Of a stretch of DNA of 35,484 nt, positions 16,630-23,586 are shown in pieces; positions within the stretch are counted from its first letter, which is position 1, and each line of letters begins with the position of its first letter. The notes under the pieces are model-generated. The model ran no database searches. It was not told the origin of the DNA and was given only the letters and a program-made list of their open reading frames with translations. Location of the stretch: NCBI GenBank assembly GCA_900316445.1, contig ONCZ01000040.1:1-35484 (forward strand), in the 5' to 3' direction. Made by a program: the position numbers and the translations under genes. The DNA is from an uncultured Prevotellaceae bacterium (GTDB lineage: Bacteria; Bacteroidota; Bacteroidia; Bacteroidales; Bacteroidaceae).

Positions 16630-16962
16630 ATGGATTACAAGAAATCAAAAGCACCCGTAAACACAGTGTCGCGTAACATTATGGATCTCTGCCGTGATAC
16701 CGGTAACATCTATGAGAGTGTGGCCATCATCGCCAAGCGCGCTAACCAGATCAGTATGCAGATCAAGGAAGACTTGAGCAAGAAACTCGCTGAGTTCGCG
16801 TCATATAATGACTCCTTAGAGGAGGTGTTCGAGAACCGTGAGCAGATTGAGATCTCACGTTACTACGAGAAACTACCGAAGCCCACACTGCTGGCTACGC
16901 AGGAGTTCGTGGAGGATAAGGTCTATTGGCGTGATCCTGCCCGGGAGAACCAGGAAAATTAA
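16630..16962 (+). CDS. rpoZ: RNA polymerase omega subunit, Bacteroidetes type
   Basis: This 110-aa protein matches the Rpb6/omega family form found in Bacteroidetes. The conserved helix is in NIYESVAIIAKRANQISMQI (about residues 26-45), followed by a charged segment and a PKPTLLATQEFVEDKVYWR tail. Omega supports assembly of the RNA polymerase core on beta'. The position just after bamD agrees with the usual Bacteroidetes order. The last codon and the stop (AAT TAA) are already part of the ATTAAA-type repeat that follows. Confidence 0.85.
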   Translation: MDYKKSKAPVNTVSRNIMDLCRDTGNIYESVAIIAKRANQISMQIKEDLSKKLAEFASYNDSLEEVFENREQIEISRYYEKLPKPTLLATQEFVEDKVYWRDPARENQEN

Positions 16963-17000
16963 AAATTGAAAGATTAAAGAATTAAAGGATTAAAAAATTA
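16958..17000 (+). repeat. 8-nt tandem repeat (ATTAAAGA type)
   Basis: ATTGAAAG, ATTAAAGA, ATTAAAGG, ATTAAAAA and ATTA follow one another from 16965 with an exact 8-nt period, preceded by ATTAAAA that includes the rpoZ stop codon. There is no inverted arm. It lies between rpoZ and the DUF4293 gene. Confidence 0.9.
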
Positions 17001-17007
17001 GAGGACT

Positions 17008-17469
17008 GTGTGGCAGCGTAAACAGACCATTTATCTGGTGGTGGCGGTCATCCTGACGGTCATTTGCCTTTGTACACAGATAGGCTCCTATAATGCGGCG
17101 GGACTGGATGTGTCGCGGGTGTATAACCTGTGGTTCACCGATCCGCTGGGGCATCGGCATTTCGATGTGTGGCCGCTGTTCGCCATTCTGTTGCCTACGG
17201 CCGCCCTTGGGGCATATACTATCTTCATCTACCGGAACAGGAAGATTCAGGCGCTTTTCTGTGCGTTGAACGCCCTGTTGATAGTAGGGTGGTATATCTG
17301 TTTCTTCGTGGTGGCGCAGACGGTTGATGATAAGTCGTGGGGAACGGTGGATTTCGTGCCGAAATGGCCCGCCGTGATGCCTGCAATAGCACTGATATTC
17401 TATCTGATGGCAAGACACGCGATACTTGCTGACGAGAAGCTCGTCAAGTCGATGGATAGGATCAGATAA
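17008..17469 (+). CDS. DUF4293-type four-helix membrane protein
   Basis: This 153-aa integral membrane protein has four hydrophobic segments (about residues 8-26, 55-75, 82-102, 121-138) and ends in a charged cytoplasmic tail (DEKLVKSMDRIR). The N-terminus WQRKQTIYLVVAVI is typical of the Bacteroidetes DUF4293 family, commonly found next to rpoZ. Function unknown. The start is the GTG at 17008, six nucleotides after an AGAGGA-type ribosome-binding site; no ATG is available upstream of the conserved N-terminus. Confidence 0.82.
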   Translation: MWQRKQTIYLVVAVILTVICLCTQIGSYNAAGLDVSRVYNLWFTDPLGHRHFDVWPLFAILLPTAALGAYTIFIYRNRKIQALFCALNALLIVGWYICFFVVAQTVDDKSWGTVDFVPKWPAVMPAIALIFYLMARHAILADEKLVKSMDRIR

Positions 17470-17475
17470 GGTGGT

Positions 17476-18366
17476 TCAGACCAACCCTAAATTGAAGACC
17501 AGACAAGCCCAGTCGTGGTCTTCTTTTTGTTTTTGGAGGGTGAGGCCGAGGGTGGCGGCCTTGTCGATGAGCATCGGACAGTCAGAGGTGTAGAATCCGC
17601 TGAGGATGAGGGTGGCGCCTGGAGCCATCTTTTGTCTGAAGGCTGGCATATCGGCCAGGAGGATATTGCGGTTGATGTTGGCCAGCACAAGATTGAAGGT
17701 GCCTTCCACCTTATTTAATATAGTAGCGTCGCCGAGCAGGGAGGTGAAGCGGTCGTCGACGCGGTTGATGACGGCATTGTGGCGGGCGTTGTCAACCGAC
17801 CATTCGTCGATGTCGTAGCCGACAGCCTCCGTTGCGCCGAGTTTCAGGGCGCAGATGGAGAGGATGCCGGTACCGGTGCCGCAGTCCAGGACTCTTTCGG
17901 GGAGTGTGGAGTGTGGAGTGAGGAGTGAGATTAGCTCGGAGCAAATCATACGGGTGGTCTCGTGCGTGCCGGTTCCGAAGGCCTGACGGGCGTCGATCTC
18001 GATTTCGAGGAAAGAGGAAAGAGGAAAGTGGAAAGAAATTTCATTTGTCGGCAGGTGGCGGCCATCGTGAATGACGAGGCCGGGGAGGACAATCGGCTCG
18101 AAGCCTTCCTGCTCCCATTGCTCGTTCCAGTCACGGTCTTCCGCCTCGCGGATGGTGTAGGTGATATTGACGTTGTCGAAGGGGAAATCGGCGAGGGCGG
18201 TCTGCAGGGCGGAGTGGTCGAACAGCTGTTGCTGCACATAGCCTTTTAGTCCTGTGGGTGTCTCTTCAAATGACTCGAAACCAGCCTCTCCGGCGATGGC
18301 TGCCAGAAGGTCTGTGGCATCGGGTGAGAGGGGCGAAATGACGAATTCTGCTTCAAAATACTTCAT
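17476..18366 (-). CDS. prmA: Ribosomal protein L11 methyltransferase
   Basis: This 296-aa protein trimethylates ribosomal protein L11 using S-adenosylmethionine. The N-terminal L11-recognition domain (about 1-85) is followed by the diagnostic ARQAFGTGTHETTRM (about 127-141), SAM motif I VLDCGTGTGILSICALKLGA (about 160-179), the acidic YDID and the catalytic-region VLANINRNIL (about 229-238). Two segments unlike usual PrmA, SFHFPLSSFL and the stretch LISLLTPHSTLPE, are encoded by 7-nt-period repeats and probably form loops. It converges with the DUF4293 gene (stop codons 6 nt apart) and is divergent from the secreted Trp/Tyr-repeat protein. Confidence 0.94.
   Translation of the reverse strand: MKYFEAEFVISPLSPDATDLLAAIAGEAGFESFEETPTGLKGYVQQQLFDHSALQTALADFPFDNVNITYTIREAEDRDWNEQWEQEGFEPIVLPGLVIHDGRHLPTNEISFHFPLSSFLEIEIDARQAFGTGTHETTRMICSELISLLTPHSTLPERVLDCGTGTGILSICALKLGATEAVGYDIDEWSVDNARHNAVINRVDDRFTSLLGDATILNKVEGTFNLVLANINRNILLADMPAFRQKMAPGATLILSGFYTSDCPMLIDKAATLGLTLQKQKEDHDWACLVFNLGLV
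17900..17931 (-). repeat. Short-period repeat inside prmA (GGAGTGT words)
   Basis: The plus strand reads GGAGTGT, GGAGTGT, GGAGTGA, GGAGTGA in a row with a 7-nt period. It is translated on the minus strand as the segment around LLTPHSTLP between the substrate motif and SAM motif I. Because 7 is not a multiple of 3, successive units are read in different frames. Confidence 0.88.
18006..18038 (-). repeat. Short-period repeat inside prmA (AGGAAAG words)
   Basis: AGGAAAG occurs three times, followed by TGGAAAG, with a 7-nt period. The minus strand translates it as SFHFPLSSFL just before the EIEIDARQAFGTGTH core. The frame stays open across all units. Confidence 0.9.
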
Positions 18367-18384
18367 AAGTTGTTAATTTTACCG

Positions 18385-18392
18385 CAAAATTA
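18385..18392 (-). promoter_or_regulatory. -7 box of prmA
   Basis: The minus strand reads TAATTTTG at 18392-18385, 18 nt from the prmA ATG, so the leader would be about 12 nt. No -33 TTTG at the right distance. Confidence 0.55.
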
Positions 18393-18402
18393 CAAAAAAA
18401 TA

Positions 18403-18434
18403 GGGAAAATCCTATTATAAGTTAGGGTTTTTCC
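18403..18434. promoter_or_regulatory. Inverted repeat between divergent prmA and secreted-protein promoters
   Basis: GGAAAATCCTA and TAGGGTTTTTCC form an imperfect stem of about 11 bp around an 8-nt loop. It is positioned directly upstream of the plus-strand -7 box (18436) and at the -33 region of the minus-strand promoter. An operator is possible; nothing in the sequence proves it. Confidence 0.35.
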
Positions 18435-18435
18435 G

Positions 18436-18466
18436 TACTTTTGCATTCAAATTCACCGTAAATTTG
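18436..18466 (+). promoter_or_regulatory. Two tandem -7 boxes for the secreted Trp/Tyr-repeat gene
   Basis: TACTTTTG (18436-18443) and TAAATTTG (18459-18466) both fit TAnnTTTG and lie 52 and 29 nt before the ATG at 18495. Neither has an exact -33 TTTG. Confidence 0.5.
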
Positions 18467-18494
18467 CACCGTGAACCATAAAATTTGTAGAAAG

Positions 18495-19448
18495 ATGAAA
18501 AGACTGTTACTGATTTCCATGATCGCCGGAATGCTGCCGCTGTCGCTGGTGGCACAGGATGATGACCTCTATTTCGTTCCGAAGAAAAAGAGTGTTGAGA
18601 AGGTGACGGACAATTACGGCATCCCCGCCAATGTGTATTATGTAGGCAGTGACCGTAGTATAGATGAGTATAACCGTCGCACGAAGAGTTATTATGAGGT
18701 GATCGGTGCCGATTCGACGCTCAATGATACGATCAGCTTCAGCGCCGAGAAGGGTGTCTATCCCGATTCCATTTCTGATGAGGACTTCAAGTTGACGAAG
18801 GAGATGAGCCGTTTCGACGACTACAGGCTCTCGGACTATGATGCCTTCTGGGCTGGCTATAATGCCGGACGGTATGACTGGGCGTGGCATTCTCCCTGGT
18901 ACTTTAGCCGTTATGGCTGGTATGATCCTTGGTATTATAGCCGCTGGGCCTGGTACGATCCTTGGTATTATGGCTATGGATGGTATAATCCCTGGTACTA
19001 TGGTTATGGCTGGTATGATCCCTGGTATTATGGCTACGGCTGGTACAGCCCCGGGTATTATGCCTGGTATGGAAGTGGCAGAGTAGGGCGCCGTTATGTG
19101 AACACCATCGGTGCGGGTACGATCCGTCGTGACGGTATGACACACGCCAACTACCGCAGGGCAGGTTCTTCAGGGCACTATGCGAACGGCAGTCGCTCGA
19201 ACGAACTGCGCAACAGGACGGTGAATGGCACCAGTCGCACCGGCAGGGTGAACCGTAGCACCGCTTCGCGCTCCTATGAGAACTCCCGCACTACCTATAA
19301 TAATAACCCCGGTAATTTCAGCGGCTCTCGCAGCAATGGTGGTAGCAGCTTCGGCGGTTCTCGCAGTGGCGGCTTTAGCGGCGGCGGATTCAGCGGTGGC
19401 TCCCGTGGAGGCGGCGGTGGTGGCAGCCGGATGGGAGGAAGAAGATAG
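18495..19448 (+). CDS. Secreted Trp/Tyr-repeat and Gly-rich protein
   Basis: From the ATG at 18495 the protein is 317 aa. A signal peptide ends near LPLSLVAQ. A acidic N-terminal domain follows (about residues 21-120), then five to six tandem copies of a 10-11 residue unit of the type PWYYGYGWYD (about 133-193). Next comes a basic Ser/Asn/Arg segment, and last a Gly/Ser-rich tail of GGFSGG words ending in GGRR. Such aromatic and Gly-rich repeats suggest an extended structural or surface-layer role, perhaps adhesive; this is inference. No enzymatic motif is visible. A GTG at 18471 would add eight residues but has a weaker signal-peptide context. The next gene encodes an outer-membrane barrel. 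Confidence 0.8.
   Translation: MKRLLLISMIAGMLPLSLVAQDDDLYFVPKKKSVEKVTDNYGIPANVYYVGSDRSIDEYNRRTKSYYEVIGADSTLNDTISFSAEKGVYPDSISDEDFKLTKEMSRFDDYRLSDYDAFWAGYNAGRYDWAWHSPWYFSRYGWYDPWYYSRWAWYDPWYYGYGWYNPWYYGYGWYDPWYYGYGWYSPGYYAWYGSGRVGRRYVNTIGAGTIRRDGMTHANYRRAGSSGHYANGSRSNELRNRTVNGTSRTGRVNRSTASRSYENSRTTYNNNPGNFSGSRSNGGSSFGGSRSGGFSGGGFSGGSRGGGGGGSRMGGRR
18894..19075 (+). repeat. In-frame tandem repeat, 30-33 nt unit
   Basis: Units encode PWYFSRYGWYD, PWYYSRWAWYD, PWYYGYGWYN, PWYYGYGWYD, PWYYGYGWYS and a partial PGYYAWYG. Synonymous differences between units (for example TATTAT versus TACTAT) show the copies are not very recent. Confidence 0.92.
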
Positions 19449-19470
19449 TTCTTGCGTCCCGCTGGTAGCA

Positions 19471-19520
19471 AGCGGCCTTTGGCCGAGCGGACAGTTGATA
19501 GTTGACAGTTTATAGTTTAT
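19471..19520 (+). repeat. GC hairpin followed by a 7-nt tandem repeat (AGTTGAT/AGTTTAT)
   Basis: CGGCC-TTT-GGCCG (19471-19483) is a short hairpin after the upstream stop. It is followed by AGTTGAT, AGTTGAC, AGTTTAT, AGTTTAT at 19491-19518 with an exact 7-nt period. The word is close to the GTTTACA unit at 22822. Confidence 0.85.
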
Positions 19521-19550
19521 AGATGATTACTTTGTAGGATATATTTAAGT

Positions 19551-21167
19551 ATGAAGATGAAAAGGATATATATAGCAGTATTGGCTTTGGCAGTAGTCCT
19601 GCCGGCAGCTGCGCAGGATACGTATGAAAGCGGCCGCCTGCTGATGAACGACCTGAACGGTACAGCCCGTTATGTCGGTATGGGTGGTGCGATGGAGGCA
19701 CTGGGTGCTGAGATCTCGACGATCTCTACGAACCCCGCTGGTATAGGATTGTTCCGCCATTCTACCGTCAGTGTGTCGGCAGGACTGGTCTCCCAGCAGG
19801 ATTCGAAGGAGTTCGGTGGAAAGAACGGTACGAAGATGAGTTTCGACCAGTTGGGATTGGTTTATTCTTCCCGTGTCAGTCGTAGTTCGTTCGTGAATGT
19901 GGGCTTTAACTTCCACAAGAGTCACAACTTCAACCAGATCCTTTCGGCAGCCAACAGTCTGCGTAATGCGTCGTTGAATATGCTGTCGTATCATAAGGCT
20001 GACCTCGAAGACGTGAGGAGGGGTGGCTATTATTGGGACTTCAACGACCGTGGTCACGTGATAGGTTATGAGAATGAGACCAGTCCGTACAGGGCCCAGA
20101 CGTTCAGCCAGACGGACTATCTGAATATGAATGCGCTGAATCTCGAATATGATGCCGAGAATAATGCTCAGATGTTCTATAATGCAGCCGACTATTATAT
20201 GTTTGACCGTTCCCAGCGCGGTTGGATCAGCGACTTCGACTTCAACGTGAGCGGCAACCAGGGTGACCGTTTCTACTGGGGTGTCACCGTCGGCATCCAC
20301 GATGTGAACTACAAGGGCTACTCCATTTATACGGAGCGTCTGTTGAACAGTGAAGGCAGCGATGTCGGTTATGACGGTAATGAGGACTATGTGGACTATA
20401 TTGATACCCGCAGGATCGAGGGAACCGGTATCGATGTGAAGGCCGGTATCATCGTCAGGCCCATTGCGGAGTCGCCGTTCCGTTTCGGTCTGTATGTCTC
20501 AACGCCTACGTGGTATGAGCTGACGACGGACAACGATACCGACTTCAACAATGACTCTGAGTATGGTTGCGAAGACTCCTGGTATTCCGGTGAGAGCTAT
20601 AAGTTCCGCTATTATACTCCCTGGAAGTTCGGTGCCAGCCTCGGACATACCTTAGGTACCAATGTGGCACTGGGACTCACCTATGAAGTGTCAAACTACA
20701 GTTCTGCCGTGAACCGTATCATCTCAGACGATCCGGACTATTACGACCGTGAGCGTTCGTATGTGGACGGCCCGATGAAGGATAATGCGGAGAACGCCCT
20801 GAAGACCGTCCATCTGTTGAAGGCCGGTGTTGAGTTCAAACCTGATACCGATCTGGCCCTGCGTGCTGGTTATAACTACCAGTCGGCTGCCTACAATAAG
20901 AACGGTGTGCGTGATATGAAGCTTGACTCCCCCGGTGTGTCCTATGCTTCGACGACTGACTACGTGAACTGGAAGGATACCCATCGCATCACTTTCGGTA
21001 TGGGTTATAAGCTGAGCGGCTGGAATTTCGACATCGCCTATCAGTACCAGCTGACCAGCGGCGACTTCTATCCTATGCAGAAGTTCGAGGCTGACCAGAA
21101 TGTGGGTTCCACCAACGTGGACTTTAAGCGTCATCAGGTGCTGCTGACCGTCGGATATACGTTCTAA
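19551..21167 (+). CDS. FadL/TodX-like outer-membrane protein
   Basis: This 538-aa protein has a signal peptide (MKMKRIYIAVLALAVVLPAAA, cleavage before QDTYE) and the N-terminal pattern ARYVGMGGAMEALGAEIS...NPAGIGLFRHST typical of the OMPP1/FadL/TodX family. About fourteen amphipathic strands follow, with a C-terminal strand ending in an aromatic (LLTVGYTF). FadL-type proteins carry hydrophobic compounds such as long-chain fatty acids through the outer membrane; Bacteroidetes members are mostly uncharacterised, so the substrate is open. It is probably co-transcribed with the upstream secreted protein. The alternative ATG at 19557 (MKRIY) is equally plausible. Confidence 0.85.
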   Translation: MKMKRIYIAVLALAVVLPAAAQDTYESGRLLMNDLNGTARYVGMGGAMEALGAEISTISTNPAGIGLFRHSTVSVSAGLVSQQDSKEFGGKNGTKMSFDQLGLVYSSRVSRSSFVNVGFNFHKSHNFNQILSAANSLRNASLNMLSYHKADLEDVRRGGYYWDFNDRGHVIGYENETSPYRAQTFSQTDYLNMNALNLEYDAENNAQMFYNAADYYMFDRSQRGWISDFDFNVSGNQGDRFYWGVTVGIHDVNYKGYSIYTERLLNSEGSDVGYDGNEDYVDYIDTRRIEGTGIDVKAGIIVRPIAESPFRFGLYVSTPTWYELTTDNDTDFNNDSEYGCEDSWYSGESYKFRYYTPWKFGASLGHTLGTNVALGLTYEVSNYSSAVNRIISDDPDYYDRERSYVDGPMKDNAENALKTVHLLKAGVEFKPDTDLALRAGYNYQSAAYNKNGVRDMKLDSPGVSYASTTDYVNWKDTHRITFGMGYKLSGWNFDIAYQYQLTSGDFYPMQKFEADQNVGSTNVDFKRHQVLLTVGYTF

Positions 21168-21185
21168 AGGTGAAAAAGTGAAAAA
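21168..21185 (+). repeat. GGTGAAAA-type word pair after the FadL-like gene
   Basis: AGGTGAAAAAGTGAAAA starts immediately after the stop codon. The same 17-mer occurs at 12585-12601 inside the porin signal-peptide region. It has no inverted arm. Confidence 0.8.
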
Positions 21186-21216
21186 TATAAATATATTGTA
21201 AATAAGAAAATCGTCA

Positions 21217-22815
21217 ATGAAAAAACTTTTATTAGGCGACGAGGCGATAGCTCAGGGTGCCATTGATGCAGGTCTGAGTGGCGTGTATGCCTATCCCGGT
21301 ACTCCCTCGACAGAGATCACTGAGTATATCCAGGAGTCGCCCATCGCCAAGGAGAGAAAGATCCACAGCCGCTGGTCGACCAATGAGAAGACGGCTATGG
21401 AAGCAGCGCTCGGTATGTCCTATATGGGCAAGCGGGCGCTGGTGTGTATGAAACATGTGGGACTGAACGTCTGTGCCGACCCCTTCGTGAATTCGGGTAT
21501 GACTGGTACGAACGGTGGTCTGGTGGTGCTGGTGGCCGACGACCCGTCGATGCACTCTTCGCAGGACGAGCAGGACAGCCGCTTCTATGGTAAGTTCGCC
21601 ATGATTCCCACTTTGGAGCCCAGTTCGCAGCAGGAGGCCTACGATATGATGCAGGAGGCCTTCGACCTGTCGGAACAGCTGAAGCTCCCCATCCTGATGC
21701 GCGTCACCACCCGTATGGCCCACAGCCGTGCCGTCGTGGAGGTGAAGGATGCTCCCCGGGAGCAGAATGCACTTAACTATGATGCCCCTGCCAGCAACTG
21801 GGTGTTGCTGCCCGCTTTCGCCCGCAAACGGAACAATATCGTCACCGCCCAGCAGCCGCTGTTGGAGCAGATGGCCGTCGAGAGTAAGTATAATCAGTAT
21901 ATCGACGGTGCCGACCATAAACTCGGTATCATCGCCAGCGGTATCGCCTTCAACTATCTGATGGAGTGCTATCCCGACGGATGTCCTTATCCTGTACTGA
22001 AGATCTCGCAGTATCCGATTCCCAAGAAGCTGATCCGTCAGATGACCGACGACTGTGAGTATGTGCTCATCGCCGAGGAGGGACAGCCCTTCATCGAGGA
22101 TCAGGTGCGTGGCGTGATGCCGGGTAATGCAGTTATCAAGGGACGTCTGACGGGGGAACTGCCTCGTACTGGCGAACTCAATCCCGACTTCCTGAAGAAG
22201 GCACTGGGTATTGACAACGGTGAGAACTATGCTCCTTGTGAGGATGTCACACCGCGTCCGCCGGCACTCTGTCAGGGATGTGGTCACCGTGATGTCTATA
22301 CTGCCCTCAACGAGGTGCTGCGCGACTATCCCAACGCCCGTGTGTTCGGTGATATCGGCTGTTACACCTTAGGTTTCCTGCCGCCCTATAAGGCGATCCA
22401 CTCCTGTGTGGATATGGGGGCCTCGATCACGATGGCTAAAGGTGCTGCCGACGCTGGTCAGTGGCCCGCCCTTGCCATCATCGGCGACTCTACCTTCACC
22501 CATTCTGGAATGACAGGTCTGCTCGATGCCATCAACGAGAATGCGGATATCACCGTGATCATCTCCGACAACCTGACGACGGCGATGACGGGTGGTCAGG
22601 ATTCTGCAGGAACGAATAAGTTTGAGGCTATCTGTCGCGGACTGGGTCTTTCTGACGACCATCTGAAGGTGGTGAATCCCATTCCGAAGAACATGCCTGA
22701 AATAACTCAGGCCATCCGTGATGAGATCAACTACCACGGTGTGAGTGTTATCATCCCCCGTCGTGAGTGTATGCAGACATTACAGAGACATCTGAAACAA
22801 AAGAAAGCGAAATAG
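21217..22815 (+). CDS. iorA: Indolepyruvate:ferredoxin oxidoreductase, alpha subunit
   Basis: This 532-aa protein has an N-terminal pyruvate:ferredoxin oxidoreductase-type domain (GVYAYPGTPSTEITEYI, about residues 23-39; MKHVGLNVCADPFVNSG, about 79-95). It also has a C-terminal thiamine-diphosphate domain with CQGCGHRDVYTAL (about 353-365), GDIGCYTLG and the TPP motif GDSTFTHSGMTGLLDAINEN (about 427-446) closing in IISDN. With IorB it converts aryl 2-keto acids such as indolepyruvate plus CoA to acyl-CoA and CO2, reducing ferredoxin. Unlike many archaeal IorA proteins it ends without the CxxCxxCxxxC ferredoxin tail. It is in an operon with iorB and an aminotransferase. Confidence 0.95.
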   Translation: MKKLLLGDEAIAQGAIDAGLSGVYAYPGTPSTEITEYIQESPIAKERKIHSRWSTNEKTAMEAALGMSYMGKRALVCMKHVGLNVCADPFVNSGMTGTNGGLVVLVADDPSMHSSQDEQDSRFYGKFAMIPTLEPSSQQEAYDMMQEAFDLSEQLKLPILMRVTTRMAHSRAVVEVKDAPREQNALNYDAPASNWVLLPAFARKRNNIVTAQQPLLEQMAVESKYNQYIDGADHKLGIIASGIAFNYLMECYPDGCPYPVLKISQYPIPKKLIRQMTDDCEYVLIAEEGQPFIEDQVRGVMPGNAVIKGRLTGELPRTGELNPDFLKKALGIDNGENYAPCEDVTPRPPALCQGCGHRDVYTALNEVLRDYPNARVFGDIGCYTLGFLPPYKAIHSCVDMGASITMAKGAADAGQWPALAIIGDSTFTHSGMTGLLDAINENADITVIISDNLTTAMTGGQDSAGTNKFEAICRGLGLSDDHLKVVNPIPKNMPEITQAIRDEINYHGVSVIIPRRECMQTLQRHLKQKKAK

Positions 22816-22821
22816 TAATTG

Positions 22822-22917
22822 GTTTACAGTTTACAGTTTACGGTTTACAGTTGATATCACTGGAGGCCGTATCCACAAAGGTAATCATCTGTAAACTGTA
22901 AACCGTAAACTGTAAAC
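22822..22917. repeat. Phased-repeat hairpin, 7-nt unit (GTTTACA)
   Basis: The left arm 22822-22850 holds four GTTTAC(A/G) words at 7-nt period. The right arm 22889-22917 is its inverted copy. 27 of 29 positions match; one mismatch is a G-U wobble and one A-C. The loop is 38 nt. It occupies the gap between iorA and iorB, so it must be transcribed in the iorAB message if the operon is continuous. Confidence 0.92.
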
Positions 22918-22927
22918 AAATAGATAT

Positions 22928-23500
22928 ATGAAAACAGATATAATACTTTGTGGTGTAGGCGGCCAGGGAATCCTCTCTATAGCCACCATCATCGGTGAGG
23001 CCGCTATGAAGGAGAACCTCTATATCAAGCAGGCTGAGGTACACGGTATGAGTCAGCGTGGCGGTGATGTGCAGTCAAACCTGCGCATCTCCAGCAGCCC
23101 CATCGCCAGCGACCTGATTCCCCTCGGTGGTGCCGATGTCATCATCTCAATGGAGCCGATGGAGGCACTGCGCTATCTGCCGTTCCTCGCGAAGGACGGT
23201 TGGATCATCACGTCGAGCACGCCGTTCGTTAATATCCCCAACTATCCTGATATTGAGAAGATCAAGCAGGACCTCAACGAGATCAAGAATGTGATTGTGC
23301 TTGACATCGAACAGGCGGCCAAGGACAATGCTGTGCCCCGTAGTGCGAACGTCATCCTGCTGGGTGCTGCCCAGAAGGCCCTCGGCATCGAGTATGACAA
23401 ACTCGAGGATGCCATCCGTCGTGTCTTCGGCCGTAAGGGTGAGGCTGTCGTTGAAGCTAACATCAAGGCCCTCGCTATCGGCAAGGCCGCCCAGAAGTAA
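22928..23500 (+). CDS. iorB: Indolepyruvate:ferredoxin oxidoreductase, beta subunit
   Basis: This 190-aa protein is a PFOR gamma-type domain. It opens with the signature ILCGVGGQGILSIATIIGEAA (about residues 6-26) and continues with AEVHGMSQRGGDVQSNLRI (about 37-55). It forms the heterodimer partner of IorA in ferredoxin-linked oxidation (or reductive carboxylation) of aromatic 2-keto acids in the cytoplasm. It sits 112 nt after iorA, the gap being filled by the 7-nt-period hairpin. Confidence 0.95.
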   Translation: MKTDIILCGVGGQGILSIATIIGEAAMKENLYIKQAEVHGMSQRGGDVQSNLRISSSPIASDLIPLGGADVIISMEPMEALRYLPFLAKDGWIITSSTPFVNIPNYPDIEKIKQDLNEIKNVIVLDIEQAAKDNAVPRSANVILLGAAQKALGIEYDKLEDAIRRVFGRKGEAVVEANIKALAIGKAAQK

Positions 23501-23506
23501 ATATTA

Positions 23507-23570
23507 GCAACGGACAACAGGACTTAAGGACTTTCACAAAAAGAGTCTTGTCAGTCCTGTAGTCCGTTGC
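23507..23570. repeat. Phased-repeat hairpin, 8-nt unit (GGACTTAA)
   Basis: The left array GGACAACA, GGACTTAA, GGACTTTC (23512-23535) is preceded by GCAAC. The inverted right array 23543-23570 ends AGTCCGTTGC. The outer 18 positions pair with one mismatch; the inner part is looser. It lies between iorB and the aminotransferase gene. The array at 34381-34435 uses the same words. Confidence 0.88.
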
Positions 23571-23586
23571 AAAAAAGAAAGATATA

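Noticed and set aside
22838-23044. 68-aa minus-strand frame over the iorA-iorB gap
   Set aside because: Made of the 7-nt repeat hairpin plus antisense of the iorB start; no independent support.
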